Shown in pieces: positions 42,511 through 52,570 of a stretch of 64,000 bases of DNA. The stretch lies in NCBI RefSeq assembly GCF_000021805.1, contig NC_011726.1, positions 2,760,097 to 2,824,096 on the forward strand, written 5' to 3'. A program made the translations under genes and the position numbers. Positions within the stretch are counted from its first letter, which is position 1, and each line of letters opens with the position of its first letter. The notes under the pieces were generated by a model. That model was given only the letters and a program-made list of their open reading frames with translations, did not search any database and was not told the origin of the DNA. Source of the stretch: Rippkaea orientalis PCC 8801. GTDB lineage: Bacteria; Cyanobacteriota; Cyanobacteriia; Cyanobacteriales; Microcystaceae.

Positions 42511-43749
42511 CTAACCTATCTGTGTTTCTGACATCTCGGTTAAGGGAAGATTGGGGTCTTCTTCTAGGGGATCAATGGCTGTCTGATTCTGTGCGTGTTT
42601 TTTTTGTTCCACTTCTGCTTGATAAGTCGCTGTATCCTTAATATCGATTTTCCATCCCGTCAAACGAGCTGCTAGGCGCACGTTTTGCCCTTCTTTCCCA
42701 ATGGCTAAACTGAGTTGATCTTCGGCTACTAAGACAAGGGCATGACGTTCATCAGGATTAATTAAGATAACATTATCCACCCTAGCTGGACTTAACGCAT
42801 TGGCAATATAAGTAGCTGGATCAGGAGACCACCGAATCACATCGATTTTTTCTCCTCGCAGTTCATTAACGACAGCTTGAATACGCGATCCCCTAGCTCC
42901 AATACACGCTCCCACGGGATCAACATCCCTTTCGAGGGTATCGACGGCTATTTTCGTCCGCGGCCCTACATGGCGCGAAGGGGGGTTCGCTTCGCGGGAA
43001 ACCGCCACGATCCGCACGATTTCTTCTTCAATTTCAGGGACTTCAACGGTAAACAAATCTACCACTAACCCGGCTGCCGAACGGGAGACAATCAATTGAG
43101 GTCCTCGGTGGGAGCCTTCACGGACTTTTTTGAGTAAGACTTTAAAGGTGGCATTAGCTCGGTAATTATCGTTGGGGAGTTGTTCGCGTTTGGGTAAAAC
43201 GGCTTCGACTTCGGGTTGTCCAAAGGTACTTTGCACGGCAACGATCGCGTCTTGTCGCTCAAACCGCAAAACTCTGGCGTTGAGCACCGTTCCTTCTATT
43301 TCGTTAAATTCTTCTTGAATCAGTTTTCTCTGCTGATCTCGCAGTTTTTGCAGCAGAACCTGTTTCGTTTGAATGGCAGCCATGCGCCCAAAATCTTTTT
43401 GGTTAGGGGTAACATCTAAGACGACTTCATCCCCCAGTTGCGCTTCGGAAGCGACTTCTTGGACTTCTTCGAGGGAAATAAAATGATCGGTATTCTCGAC
43501 GGCTTCGACAATTTTTTTCGTCGATAGAATACGAAACCCTTCTTCTTCGGTGTCTAGTTCCACTTCAAAATTGTCGAAGTAATCTTCGTGAAAGGCCTGA
43601 CGTTCTAAGTTTTGGGAACGACGGTAGCGTTCATAGCCTTTAAGCAAGGCTTCTCGTAAAGCTTCTTGTACGGCGGATTTGGGTAGGTTGTGTAGTTGGC
43701 TAATTTCTTCAATCATATTTGCCAACCCTGGCAAACTCACAAGGGACAT
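42511..43749 (-). CDS. nusA: Transcription termination/antitermination factor NusA
   Basis: This 412-aa protein binds RNA polymerase and nascent RNA. The N-terminal domain (about 1-130) is followed by an S1 domain (EGTVLNARVLRFERQDAIVA) and two KH domains (GACIGARGSRIQAVVNELRG and LAIGKEGQNVRLAARLTGWK). There are no C-terminal acidic repeats, so it is the short form usual outside Proteobacteria. It lies 38 bp downstream of rimP. Confidence 0.97.
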   Translation of the reverse strand: MSLVSLPGLANMIEEISQLHNLPKSAVQEALREALLKGYERYRRSQNLERQAFHEDYFDNFEVELDTEEEGFRILSTKKIVEAVENTDHFISLEEVQEVASEAQLGDEVVLDVTPNQKDFGRMAAIQTKQVLLQKLRDQQRKLIQEEFNEIEGTVLNARVLRFERQDAIVAVQSTFGQPEVEAVLPKREQLPNDNYRANATFKVLLKKVREGSHRGPQLIVSRSAAGLVVDLFTVEVPEIEEEIVRIVAVSREANPPSRHVGPRTKIAVDTLERDVDPVGACIGARGSRIQAVVNELRGEKIDVIRWSPDPATYIANALSPARVDNVILINPDERHALVLVAEDQLSLAIGKEGQNVRLAARLTGWKIDIKDTATYQAEVEQKKHAQNQTAIDPLEEDPNLPLTEMSETQIG

Positions 43750-43787
43750 AATGCTATTCCTCCAAGCATTAAATTTTTCAGTTTTTC

Positions 43788-44249
43788 TTAACGATGCTCA
43801 TCTAATTGGACTTTGGCGATTAATTCACGGGGAATAGCGATCGCTCGTCCTTTTTGATTAATATAAACGGCTGACTCATCTCTCCCCTGTAATTGCCCTC
43901 GCCATTCTTTATGATCTAAATAGGGAATCTCGGTGGTGACGATGACGGCAAATCCTTTAAAAGAGATAAATTCTCGATCGCTATGTAATTGTCGGGAGAT
44001 CCCTGGACTGGAAATTTCTAGGACGTAAGACCCTCCCATCACTTGGGATTCATCAAGAACGGCTTCTAAAGCTCGACTGACTGCTTCACAATCATCTAAA
44101 CTGGTTTCTCCTTGGCTGTTGCGAATATCGACCCGCAACACCGGAGGGCGTTTGTTGGTCTGAAAAACAACATCTACGACTTCTAAACCCCGATCTTCGG
44201 CAATGGGAGTCGCTAGATTTATAATTTGTGGTATCAGAGGATGAGTCAT
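43788..44249 (-). CDS. rimP: Ribosome maturation factor RimP
   Basis: This 153-aa protein helps assemble the 30S subunit. Hallmarks are VLRVDIRNSQGETSLDDCEA, VSRALEAVLDE and LEISSPGISRQLHSDREF, the last being the most conserved family motif. It is the first gene of the rimP-nusA-ylxR-infB operon and is divergent from the atp operon, with about 240 bp between them. Confidence 0.95.
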   Translation of the reverse strand: MTHPLIPQIINLATPIAEDRGLEVVDVVFQTNKRPPVLRVDIRNSQGETSLDDCEAVSRALEAVLDESQVMGGSYVLEISSPGISRQLHSDREFISFKGFAVIVTTEIPYLDHKEWRGQLQGRDESAVYINQKGRAIAIPRELIAKVQLDEHR

Positions 44250-44490
44250 TGCTGCTCAGGCACTAAAAAAAGCGGGCTTTACCCCACTTCCCTTAAGGTT
44301 CATTGCTACTGTGTATCCTAACACATCTTAATCCGCTTTGGATTTTATGAGTTCTTTTGAGTTGTATTTAGACTATTATTTTTGAGACAATAATTTCCTC
44401 CCTCTTCCTTATCTTCCCCCTTCTCACATCAGGTGCCCTTCCGTGGTATTATGGCTGACGGTTTGCTATTAGGTTAATTTGCCTGACACC

Positions 44491-44907
44491 ATGACCATAA
44501 TTGACCCCCAAAGTCCAACAGGTGAAGCCGTTTCACCCCCAGTCGATCCCATGAAAGACTACTATCAATTGCAACGAACCCTGTTGTTATTGAGCCTATC
44601 GCTAACGGGAATCATCTTTATTTCTGTCTGGATCGCTTATTCTCTAGACATAGCTCTGAATTATTTAGTTGGAGCCTGTGTTGGCATAGTTTATCTTAAA
44701 CTTTTAGCCGGAGACGTAGCACAACTCGGTACAGTCAACAAACGGATGGGAACAAGGGGACTAGGCTTATTTGTGGTGTTAATTGTCGTGGCCAGTCAAT
44801 GGCAGAAACTGCATATCCTCCCAGTGTTTCTGGGATTTTTGACCTATAAAGCTGCCATCATCGTCTATATGCTCCAAAGCGTTTTCACGCCGGAGACAAA
44901 ACCCTAG
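44491..44907 (+). CDS. ATP synthase protein I (Atp1)
   Basis: I use the ATG at 44491; the frame opens at a TTG 12 bases earlier. The 138-aa protein has about four transmembrane helices ([66 protein letters not shown]). As the first gene of the atp operon, just before subunit a, it is the small membrane protein thought to help assemble the c-ring or supply magnesium. Sequence conservation in the family is low, so position is important evidence. Confidence 0.88.
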   Translation: MTIIDPQSPTGEAVSPPVDPMKDYYQLQRTLLLLSLSLTGIIFISVWIAYSLDIALNYLVGACVGIVYLKLLAGDVAQLGTVNKRMGTRGLGLFVVLIVVASQWQKLHILPVFLGFLTYKAAIIVYMLQSVFTPETKP

Positions 44908-44966
44908 CGATGAGGCGATCGAGGAAATTAACCATTCTCGTATTTTGATTACCTAAATCTCACCGA

Positions 44967-45722
44967 ATGACAATGTTAGATGGTTTGAGTGTTGTACAAA
45001 CATTTCCTCTTGCTTCATTAGAAGTTGGTCAGCATTGGTACTGGCATATTGGCAACCTAAGAGTTCATGGACAAGTGATCTTAGCCTCTTGGTTTGTCAT
45101 TGGCCTATTGGTGATCGCCTCCTTAGCCGCCACTAAGAATGTGCAACGCATCCCCAGTGGAATGCAAAACTTCATGGAATACGTCCTCGAATTTTTGCGA
45201 GATTTGGCTAAGAATCAACTTGGAGAGAAAGAATACCGGCCTTGGCTGCCCTTTATTGGCACCTTGTTCCTGTTTATCTTTGTTTCCAACTGGTCAGGAG
45301 CCTTAATTCCTTGGCACGTTATCAAACTGCCCGAAGGAGAATTAGCGGCCCCCACCAACGACATCAATACCACCGTTGCCTTAGCCTTACTAACTTCCCT
45401 CGCGTACTTCTACGCAGGTCTAAGCAAGAAAGGATTAGGCTATTTTTCCCATTATGTCGAACCGATTCCCGTTCTCTTGCCCATTAAAATCCTAGAAGAC
45501 TTTACCAAGCCTCTCTCCCTAAGCTTCCGTTTATTTGGAAACATTCTCGCGGATGAATTAGTTGTAGCGGTGTTAGTCTTCTTAGTGCCCTTGTTCATTC
45601 CCCTGCCTATTATGGCCTTGGGGTTATTCACCAGTGCCATTCAAGCCTTAGTGTTTGCCACCCTAGCGGGGGCTTATATTCATGAGGCCATTGAATCGGA
45701 ACACGAAGAAGAAGACCATTGA
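44967..45722 (+). CDS. atpB: ATP synthase F0 subunit a
   Basis: This 251-aa membrane subunit forms the proton half-channels. The conserved fifth-helix motif is [17 protein letters not shown] with the essential Arg, and later [16 protein letters not shown]. Other helices include [15 protein letters not shown] and [19 protein letters not shown]. It starts 59 bp after Atp1. Some cyanobacterial annotations call it atpI. Confidence 0.97.
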   Translation: MTMLDGLSVVQTFPLASLEVGQHWYWHIGNLRVHGQVILASWFVIGLLVIASLAATKNVQRIPSGMQNFMEYVLEFLRDLAKNQLGEKEYRPWLPFIGTLFLFIFVSNWSGALIPWHVIKLPEGELAAPTNDINTTVALALLTSLAYFYAGLSKKGLGYFSHYVEPIPVLLPIKILEDFTKPLSLSFRLFGNILADELVVAVLVFLVPLFIPLPIMALGLFTSAIQALVFATLAGAYIHEAIESEHEEEDH

Positions 45723-45919
45723 TTTGCTCAATAAGAAAGCAAGCTAAGGGAGTAGATTGAGAAATTGAATGGAATCAGCTATTGAAATATGGTCAAAACA
45801 TAGGACAATATCAGATGGGTTCATTTTCACAATTGAGATCTCTCAAATTGCTGAACTCTAAAAACCACTGATGGGGTTGATCCGTTGGGAATTTTCCCGC
45901 ACGAAGTCAATAACCATAG

Positions 45920-46228
<309 letters not shown>

Positions 46229-46317
46229 ACGGTTTTGAAACAGTAGAGACGCGGCTATGGACGAAGGCAAAAGTTAAGTGTGCTTGGTTGCTTTTAGGTC
46301 AAACTGGCCAAGACCTT

Positions 46318-46345
46318 GTAGGGGTCAACGGCCGTTGACCCCTAC
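46318..46345. repeat. 28-bp perfect palindrome of the TAGGGGTCAAC family, inside the atp operon
   Basis: The half GTAGGGGTCAACGG is followed by its exact reverse complement. It lies between subunit c and subunit b' and could form a strong mRNA hairpin. Confidence 0.75.
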
Positions 46346-46451
46346 TGCTTGATGCTGTCTCTACTGCTTCTAGGAGAACACCCATGAAAGACCCCTAAAA
46401 CTTAGAAGATCTTTCAGGTTTTGACTAAAATATCACTGGGAACCGTAGAAA

Positions 46452-46883
46452 ATGTTTGATTTTGATGCAACCTTGCCCGTAATGGCTTTGCAATTTATTC
46501 TCTTGGCGGTTATCCTCAATGGGATTTTTTACACACCTTTGAATAAGGCCTTAGACGAACGGGCCGACTATATCCGTCAAAAAGAGACTGACGAAAAAGA
46601 ACGACTAGCCAAAGCGAAAGAATTGGCTCAAGAATACGAAAAACAGTTGGCGGATGCCCGTAAACAGTCTCAAGAAGTGATTGCTGCTGCCCAAGCCGAT
46701 GCCCAAAAAATCGCGGCAGAAGCGTTAGCCAAGGCTCAAAAAGAAGCCCAAGCTAAAAAAGAGGAAGCAGCCGTAGAAATTGCCCAACAACGCCAAGCAG
46801 CGTTAGGGGTTTTAGAACAACAGGTCGATGTCTTGAGCCGTCAAATCCTAGAAAAACTCCTAGGCCCTGAATTAGTAAAGTAA
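46452..46883 (+). CDS. ATP synthase F0 subunit b'
   Basis: This 143-aa peripheral-stalk subunit has one N-terminal transmembrane helix ([19 protein letters not shown]) and then a long Ala/Lys/Glu/Gln helix. Cyanobacteria and plastids have two distinct b-type subunits; the b' gene comes first, as here. Often named atpG or atpF2. It is 39 bp before subunit b. Confidence 0.95.
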
Positions 46884-46922
46884 ACTCCCCTATCCCTTGA
46901 GTTATCGCTAGGATAAATTGGT

Positions 46923-47459
46923 ATGATCGATTCTCTTTTAATATTAGCCACAGAAGCCCACGGGGCTGGCGAAGGAGGGTTCGGGTTAGATTTAAACCTT
47001 CTAGAAACGAACCTGATTAATTTAGCCATCCTGGTCGGGCTATTGGTGTTCTATGGTGGAAAAGTTTTAGGAAATATTCTGACTGAACGGCGATCGCAAA
47101 TAGCCGAAGCTATTCAAGAAGCCGAAGAACGTCAACGCAAGGCCGCCGAAGCCCTAGCCACCGAACAAGAAAAATTAACCCAAGCGCAAGCCGAAGCTGA
47201 ACGCATTCGTCAAGCCGCTAAAGAACGGGCAGCAAACCTAAGTGCCGAAATTGCCGAAAAAAGTCGGCAAGACGTGGAACGGCTGAGAGAAACGGCTGCC
47301 TCCGACCTGAGCAGTGAACAAGAACGAGTCATTGCTCAATTGAAAAAGCAAATTGCTCAAATGGCCGTAGAAAAGGCTGAAACTCAACTGAAAGCACGGA
47401 TCGATGATGGCATCCAAGAGCGATTAATTGATCGTAGTATTGCTCAATTAGGAGGTTAA
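46923..47459 (+). CDS. atpF: ATP synthase F0 subunit b
   Basis: This 178-aa peripheral-stalk subunit has a membrane helix ([20 protein letters not shown]) near residue 35, then a long charged coiled-coil helix. The N-terminal leader ([20 protein letters not shown]) is typical of the cyanobacterial protein. It ends two bases before the delta gene, so translation is probably coupled. Confidence 0.97.
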
Positions 47460-47461
47460 TC

Positions 47462-48019
47462 ATGAAAGGTTCACTCATTAGCAGTGCGATCGCCGAACCC
47501 TACGCCCAAGCCTTAATGTCCGTCGCTCAAGCCCACAACTTGACCGAACAATTTGGTGATGACTGCCGTTCTTTGATCGCCATCTTAGAAGAATCAAGGG
47601 ACTTACAAGGGTTGATCCTGTCCCCTGTGATCAAAGAAACCGATAAAAAAGCGGTCTTGAGGCGCATGATGGGAGATAGAACCAGTCCCTATCTTCTCAA
47701 TTTTATCATGCTCTTGGTGGATAAACGGCGCATCATCTTCCTCGAAGAAATTTGTCAACAATACCTCACCCTGCTGCGGAAGTTGACCAATACCGTCTTA
47801 GCGGAAGTCACCTCAGCCAAAGAACTGAGCGATCGCCAATGTCGGGCTGTCACCGACAAAATCAAAGATCTCACCGGAGCCCAAGGGGTCGAAATCAAAA
47901 CCAGTGTTGATCCTGACTTAATTGGTGGCGTGACCATCAAAGTCGGATCGCAAGTCTTTGATGCCAGTCTGCGGGGTCAATTACGCCGTGTGAGTCTCAG
48001 CCTAGGCGGTACGGCTTAG
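47462..48019 (+). CDS. atpH: ATP synthase F1 subunit delta
   Basis: This 185-aa subunit joins the stalk to the top of F1. The N-terminal helical domain contains [14 protein letters not shown] and [19 protein letters not shown]. The C-terminal [25 protein letters not shown] is the family signature. It lies two bases after atpF and 50 bp before atpA. Some cyanobacterial annotations call it atpD. Confidence 0.97.
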
Positions 48020-48069
48020 GTTCTTTTTTGTTCCTTGTATCTCTATCCATTTCTTAAGACAATCCAACT

Positions 48070-49581
48070 ATGGTTAGCATCAGACCCGACGAAATTAGTA
48101 GCATTATTCGCCAGCAAATTGAATCCTACGACCAAACCGTCACGGTTTCCAACGTCGGAACGGTTCTGCAAGTAGGGGACGGAACCGCCCGTATTTATGG
48201 CTTAGAACAGGCCATGGCCGGAGAACTCCTAGAATTTGAAGACGGAACCGTTGGTATCGCCCTCAACCTCGAAGAAGATAACGTCGGGGCAGTATTAATG
48301 GGAACCGGTCTTGATATTCAAGAAGGCAGTACCGTCAAAGCCACCGGAAAAATTGCCCAAGTCCCCGTAGGGGAAGCCCTGATCGGACGGGTCGTTGATG
48401 CCTTAGGCCGTCCTATCGACGGAAAAGGAGATATTAATACCACCGAAACTCGTTTAATTGAATCGATGGCTCCTGGGATTGTTGCTCGTAAGTCTGTTTG
48501 TGAACCGATGCAAACCGGAATTACGGCGATTGACGCTATGATCCCTGTCGGACGGGGACAACGGGAGTTAATCATCGGAGACCGCAAAACCGGAAAAACA
48601 GCGATCGCCATCGATACCATCATTAACCAGAAGTCCGAAGACGTAATCTGCGTGTATGTGGCGATCGGACAAAAAGCCTCTACCGTTGCTCAAGTCATCG
48701 GAACCCTCGAAGAAAAGGGCGCAATGGCTTATACCATCGTGGTTGCTGCTAACGCCAACGACCCCGCCACCCTACAGTATCTTGCCCCCTACACGGGAGC
48801 CTCCATGGCGGAATACTTCATGTATAAAGGCAAAGCCACCCTGGTGATCTATGATGACTTGTCCAAGCAAGCGCAAGCTTACCGTCAGTTATCCTTGTTA
48901 CTCAAACGTCCTCCGGGTCGGGAAGCCTATCCTGGGGATGTCTTCTACATCCACTCTCGTTTGTTAGAACGGGCAGCTAAACTCAGTGATGCCCTCGGTG
49001 GGGGTAGCATGACCGCATTACCCGTGATTGAAACCCAAGCAGGGGACGTTTCGGCCTACATTCCCACCAACGTCATTTCCATCACTGATGGACAAATCTT
49101 CCTCTCTAGTGACCTGTTTAACTCTGGGTTCCGTCCCGCGATCAACGCAGGGATCTCCGTGAGTCGGGTGGGTTCGGCAGCCCAAACTAAGGCGATGAAA
49201 CAGGTAGCAGGGAAATTAAAGCTAGAATTGGCGCAATTTGCGGAATTAGAAGCCTTTTCTCAATTTGCCTCTGACTTAGACGCTGCTACCCAGTCCCAAT
49301 TAGCGCGGGGTCAACGCTTACGCGAAGTGTTGAAACAACCCGAAAACTCGCCTCTGGCGGTGTGGGAACAGGTCGCTATTGCCTATGCGGGGTTGAATGG
49401 CTATTTAGATGAAATCCCTGTCCCTAAAGTCAGTGAGTTTGCGGCTGGACTACGGGATTATATTAAGACCAGTAAAGCCAAATTCGCTGATATTGTCGGG
49501 TCTGAGAAAAAACTGACCGATGAAGCGGAAACTCTCCTCAAGGAAGCCATTGCGGAATATAAACAGGCTTTCGGTGTGTAA
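48070..49581 (+). CDS. atpA: ATP synthase F1 subunit alpha
   Basis: This 503-aa subunit carries noncatalytic nucleotide sites. The P-loop is [15 protein letters not shown] near residue 170, and the [17 protein letters not shown] signature and the arginine finger region are present. The N-terminal [14 protein letters not shown] contacts delta. Length and order are normal. Confidence 0.99.
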   Translation: MVSIRPDEISSIIRQQIESYDQTVTVSNVGTVLQVGDGTARIYGLEQAMAGELLEFEDGTVGIALNLEEDNVGAVLMGTGLDIQEGSTVKATGKIAQVPVGEALIGRVVDALGRPIDGKGDINTTETRLIESMAPGIVARKSVCEPMQTGITAIDAMIPVGRGQRELIIGDRKTGKTAIAIDTIINQKSEDVICVYVAIGQKASTVAQVIGTLEEKGAMAYTIVVAANANDPATLQYLAPYTGASMAEYFMYKGKATLVIYDDLSKQAQAYRQLSLLLKRPPGREAYPGDVFYIHSRLLERAAKLSDALGGGSMTALPVIETQAGDVSAYIPTNVISITDGQIFLSSDLFNSGFRPAINAGISVSRVGSAAQTKAMKQVAGKLKLELAQFAELEAFSQFASDLDAATQSQLARGQRLREVLKQPENSPLAVWEQVAIAYAGLNGYLDEIPVPKVSEFAAGLRDYIKTSKAKFADIVGSEKKLTDEAETLLKEAIAEYKQAFGV

Positions 49582-49667
49582 TTCGGATAAGGATAGGGGT
49601 CGGTCATGTCCTAGGAGATGGCCGATCGCTAACTCGTAATTATTGATTATTGATCCCAAGAAACATT

Positions 49668-50612
49668 ATGCCTAATCTCAAAGCTATCCGCGATCGCATT
49701 CAGTCGGTCAAAAATACGAAAAAAATTACTGAGGCCATGCGTCTGGTGGCCGCGGCTAAAGTTCGTCGTGCCCAAGAACAGGTTATTGCTACTCGTCCCT
49801 TTGCTGATGCGTTAGCCAACGTTCTCTATAATCTATTGAACCGTTTACAATACGGGGATGTGAGTTTACCTCTGCTGCAACAACGCCAAGTTAAAACCGT
49901 GGCTTTAGTGGTGGTTTCGGGCGATCGGGGGTTATGTGGGGGTTATAATACCTATGTAATCCGTCGTGCGGAACAACGCCAAAAAGAGTTAGAAGCCCAA
50001 GGCATTAATTACCGTTTGATTACGATTGGACGGAAAGCAACTCAGTATTTTTCCCGTCGTCAGGCCCCCATTGAAAAAACCTACGTTGGGTTAAATCAAA
50101 TTCCGACGGCTGATGAAGCAGGGTCAATTGCTGATGAATTACTGTCTCTGTTTCTCTCGGAAACAGTAGATCGGGTAGAGTTAATTTACACTCGCTTTGT
50201 CTCGTTGATTAGTTCTCGTCCCGTGGTTCAAACCTTGTTACCCTTGACGGTTCAGGGGTTGGAAGTCGAAGATGATGAGGTATTCCGCTTAATTACCCGT
50301 GATGGGAAGTTACGGGTAGAACGGGAAACCATTGCTCAGGAAGTGAGCAGTTTTCCTCAAGATATGATTTTTGAGCAAGATCCGATTCAAATTCTTGATG
50401 CTTTGTTACCTCTGTATATTAATAACCAATTACTCAGAGGGTTACAAGAAGCAGCCGCGAGTGAGTTAGCTGCGCGGATGACGGCGATGAGTAATGCGAG
50501 TGATAATGCGGGTCAGTTGATCGGCACTTTAACGCTATCTTACAACAAAGCGCGTCAAGCTGCGATTACTCAACAGTTAATGGAAGTGGTTGCGGGTGCG
50601 AATGCTTTGTAA
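49668..50612 (+). CDS. atpG: ATP synthase F1 subunit gamma
   Basis: I use the ATG at 49668 ([20 protein letters not shown]), giving 314 aa; an upstream TTG is less likely. The rotor subunit has the N-terminal coiled coil and the C-terminal signature helix ([20 protein letters not shown]). It has the extra central segment typical of cyanobacteria and plastids but not the regulatory cysteine pair of plant gamma: one Cys is visible (DRGLCGGYN). Often called atpC in cyanobacteria. It is last in the operon; beta and epsilon are not in the window, as is usual. Confidence 0.98.
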   Translation: MPNLKAIRDRIQSVKNTKKITEAMRLVAAAKVRRAQEQVIATRPFADALANVLYNLLNRLQYGDVSLPLLQQRQVKTVALVVVSGDRGLCGGYNTYVIRRAEQRQKELEAQGINYRLITIGRKATQYFSRRQAPIEKTYVGLNQIPTADEAGSIADELLSLFLSETVDRVELIYTRFVSLISSRPVVQTLLPLTVQGLEVEDDEVFRLITRDGKLRVERETIAQEVSSFPQDMIFEQDPIQILDALLPLYINNQLLRGLQEAAASELAARMTAMSNASDNAGQLIGTLTLSYNKARQAAITQQLMEVVAGANAL

Positions 50613-50648
50613 GCTTTAATTTAGCTGACAATTTACGTTTATTCAAAG

Positions 50649-50677
50649 GCGTTTAGAGGTTTTTCTAAACGCTTTTT
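50649..50677 (+). terminator. Intrinsic terminator of the atp operon
   Basis: GCGTTTAGA (50649-50657) pairs perfectly with TCTAAACGC (50664-50672) around a 6-base loop and is followed by TTTTT. It lies 37 bp after the gamma stop. Confidence 0.85.
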
Positions 50678-50802
50678 GGGTTAAAGTAATGTAAGCCACT
50701 CTTACTCGACCCAATTTTCGGTAATTCATTTCTTGCACCAGGACCAAACAAGTTAGCAAAGACAACCAAGAAAATCAATTTTCAAATAGTTGCTGATAAA
50801 CC

Positions 50803-51195
50803 ATGAAAAAAGTCATGTTTGTTTGTAAAAGAAATTCTTGCCGTTCCCAAATGGCAGAAGGCTTTGCGAAAACCCTAGGACAAGGTAAAATTGAAGTCAC
50901 TAGCTCCGGTTTAGAAGCGAGTCGCGTTCATCCGACAGCTATTGAAGTTATGGGAGAAATTGGCATTGATATTACTAACCAAACCTCTAACCCATTAAGT
51001 GAATTTACGGCCGAAGATTATGATGCGGTTATTTCTTTATGTGGGTGTGGGGTTAATTTACCTCAAGAATGGGTATTACGAGAAATCTTTGAAGACTGGC
51101 AATTAGATGATCCTGACGGACAACCCCTAGAAACCTTTCATCGGGTTAGGGATGAAATTAAAGAACGAGTGGCAGCATTAATTGAGAAACTTTAA
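50803..51195 (+). CDS. Arsenate reductase-like low-molecular-weight phosphatase family protein
   Basis: This 130-aa protein has the P-loop CKRNSCRSQ (Cys8 and Cys13) of LMW phosphatase-fold enzymes, DPDGQP near the C-terminus as general acid segment and the CGCG pair at about 86-89. Cyanobacterial arsenate reductases of this fold (Synechocystis ArsC type) share these features. No ars regulator or transporter is adjacent. A protein-phosphatase role is possible but less likely. Confidence 0.82.
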   Translation: MKKVMFVCKRNSCRSQMAEGFAKTLGQGKIEVTSSGLEASRVHPTAIEVMGEIGIDITNQTSNPLSEFTAEDYDAVISLCGCGVNLPQEWVLREIFEDWQLDDPDGQPLETFHRVRDEIKERVAALIEKL

Positions 51196-51313
51196 GAAAA
51201 TGTAGCAAGTGTTAGAGGGCAACAATTTTTGCTATAACTAGAAGATAATAAACCTTCCTAACGCCCCTAAATCCATTCAGACCAATTTCCTAAAGTTTAG
51301 CTACACATTTTCC

Positions 51314-51340
51314 TAGGGGTCAATAGCCATTGACCCCTAC
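51314..51340. repeat. Dispersed palindrome, TAGGGGTCAA family
   Basis: TAGGGGTCAATAG and the right half CCATTGACCCCTAC form an imperfect palindrome in the gap before the M48 peptidase gene. Confidence 0.65.
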
Positions 51341-51432
51341 AATATCCCCATCTGTAGTCCAAGTTGATGAAAATGGTATAACTTTAATGAAGGAATTTCA
51401 GGGGTTAGAGTCCTAGTTTCTTAAAGATAAAA

Positions 51433-52395
51433 ATGCCAACCTATACCGGAATTTCTAGTGAAGCCTTTCGTCATCCCCTCGATAAACAAGCTGAACAAAC
51501 CCTGCGGAGTGTTCCAGGCTTTAATATATTAGCAAAAAGCTTTCTCGAATACCTTTATGAGCGTCCTCAGCAAATTTTTTTGATGGGAAATAGTATTAAA
51601 GCCGGACCTCGCCAATATCCTACCCTTTACGGGATTTTTCGCGAATGTATGAAGGACTTAGATATTAGTTCTGAACCCAGTTTATACGTCAGCCAAAACC
51701 CCCAAGTGAATGCCTATTCTTTGGGTCATGAACAGCCTTATTTAATCTTTAATACGGGTTTATTAGACTTACTAAATGAAACAGAGTTAAGGACAGTTAT
51801 TGCCCATGAATTAGGTCATATAAAATGTGATCATAGTGTTTTAATTCAAATGGCTATTTGGGCAATGGGAGCAGCTTCTTTGTTAGGAGAATTAACCTTA
51901 GGATTAGGAAATTTAATTACCACGGGGTTAATTTATTCGTTTTATGAATGGCGACGCAAAGCGGAATTATCAGCCGATAGGGCGGCTTTATTAGTAATGG
52001 ATGATCTTAACCCTATTCTTAATAGTATGATGAAAATGGCAGGGGGGACTCAGAGGTATGGCAATGAATGTCATTTAGATGAATTTATTCGTCAATCTGA
52101 ACAGTATCGAGACTTAGATCAAGATAACTTAAATCAATTTTATAAGTTTTTCATTTATAATGGTGGTAATGGCGTGTTTTTAACCCATCCTTTTCCCGTA
52201 GAACGGCTTCATTATTTAACAGAATGGTCAACCTCTCAAGAATATCAAAATATTCGGCAAGGTAATTATAAACGAGTCACAAAAGAAGGATCTGTTGATG
52301 TCAATGTAGAAGAAGAAGGGAATGAAGTGGATATTTTACGGAAACAAATTGAGGAATTACAAAAAGAAATTGACCGCATTAAATCAGAAAATTAA
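51433..52395 (+). CDS. M48-family metallopeptidase
   Basis: This 320-aa protein has the zinc motif HELGH at residues 126-130 (IAHELGHIKCDH) and the third ligand Glu in RKAELSADRAALL. The HtpX/Ste24-like NPQVNAYSLGHEQPYLIFNTGLLD stretch precedes it in two blocks. One hydrophobic region (about 140-170) could be membrane-associated. The C-terminus is a charged coiled coil. The substrate is unknown. Confidence 0.9.
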   Translation: MPTYTGISSEAFRHPLDKQAEQTLRSVPGFNILAKSFLEYLYERPQQIFLMGNSIKAGPRQYPTLYGIFRECMKDLDISSEPSLYVSQNPQVNAYSLGHEQPYLIFNTGLLDLLNETELRTVIAHELGHIKCDHSVLIQMAIWAMGAASLLGELTLGLGNLITTGLIYSFYEWRRKAELSADRAALLVMDDLNPILNSMMKMAGGTQRYGNECHLDEFIRQSEQYRDLDQDNLNQFYKFFIYNGGNGVFLTHPFPVERLHYLTEWSTSQEYQNIRQGNYKRVTKEGSVDVNVEEEGNEVDILRKQIEELQKEIDRIKSEN

Positions 52396-52473
52396 GAGAT
52401 AAGGTAACACCTTATCCAACTATAGCACTACGCATTTTGGTTAGGACATTTGTTATCCGTCAAACCTTGTCAT

Positions 52474-52501
52474 GTAGGGGTCAACAGATTTTGACCCCTA
52501 C
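52474..52501. repeat. Dispersed palindrome with extended flanks, inverted copy
   Basis: GTAGGGGTCAAC and TTGACCCCTAC form the palindrome. The flanks CTTGTCAT on the left and ACTTTTCGGGTAATGC on the right are the reverse complement of the flanks at 38786, showing a longer shared element of about 60 bp. Confidence 0.7.
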
Positions 52502-52570
52502 TTTTCGGGTAATGCGATAGAAGATGATTTTGACTTTTTGGATGTGAAGAAAATGGTTTTATTGTGGTCG

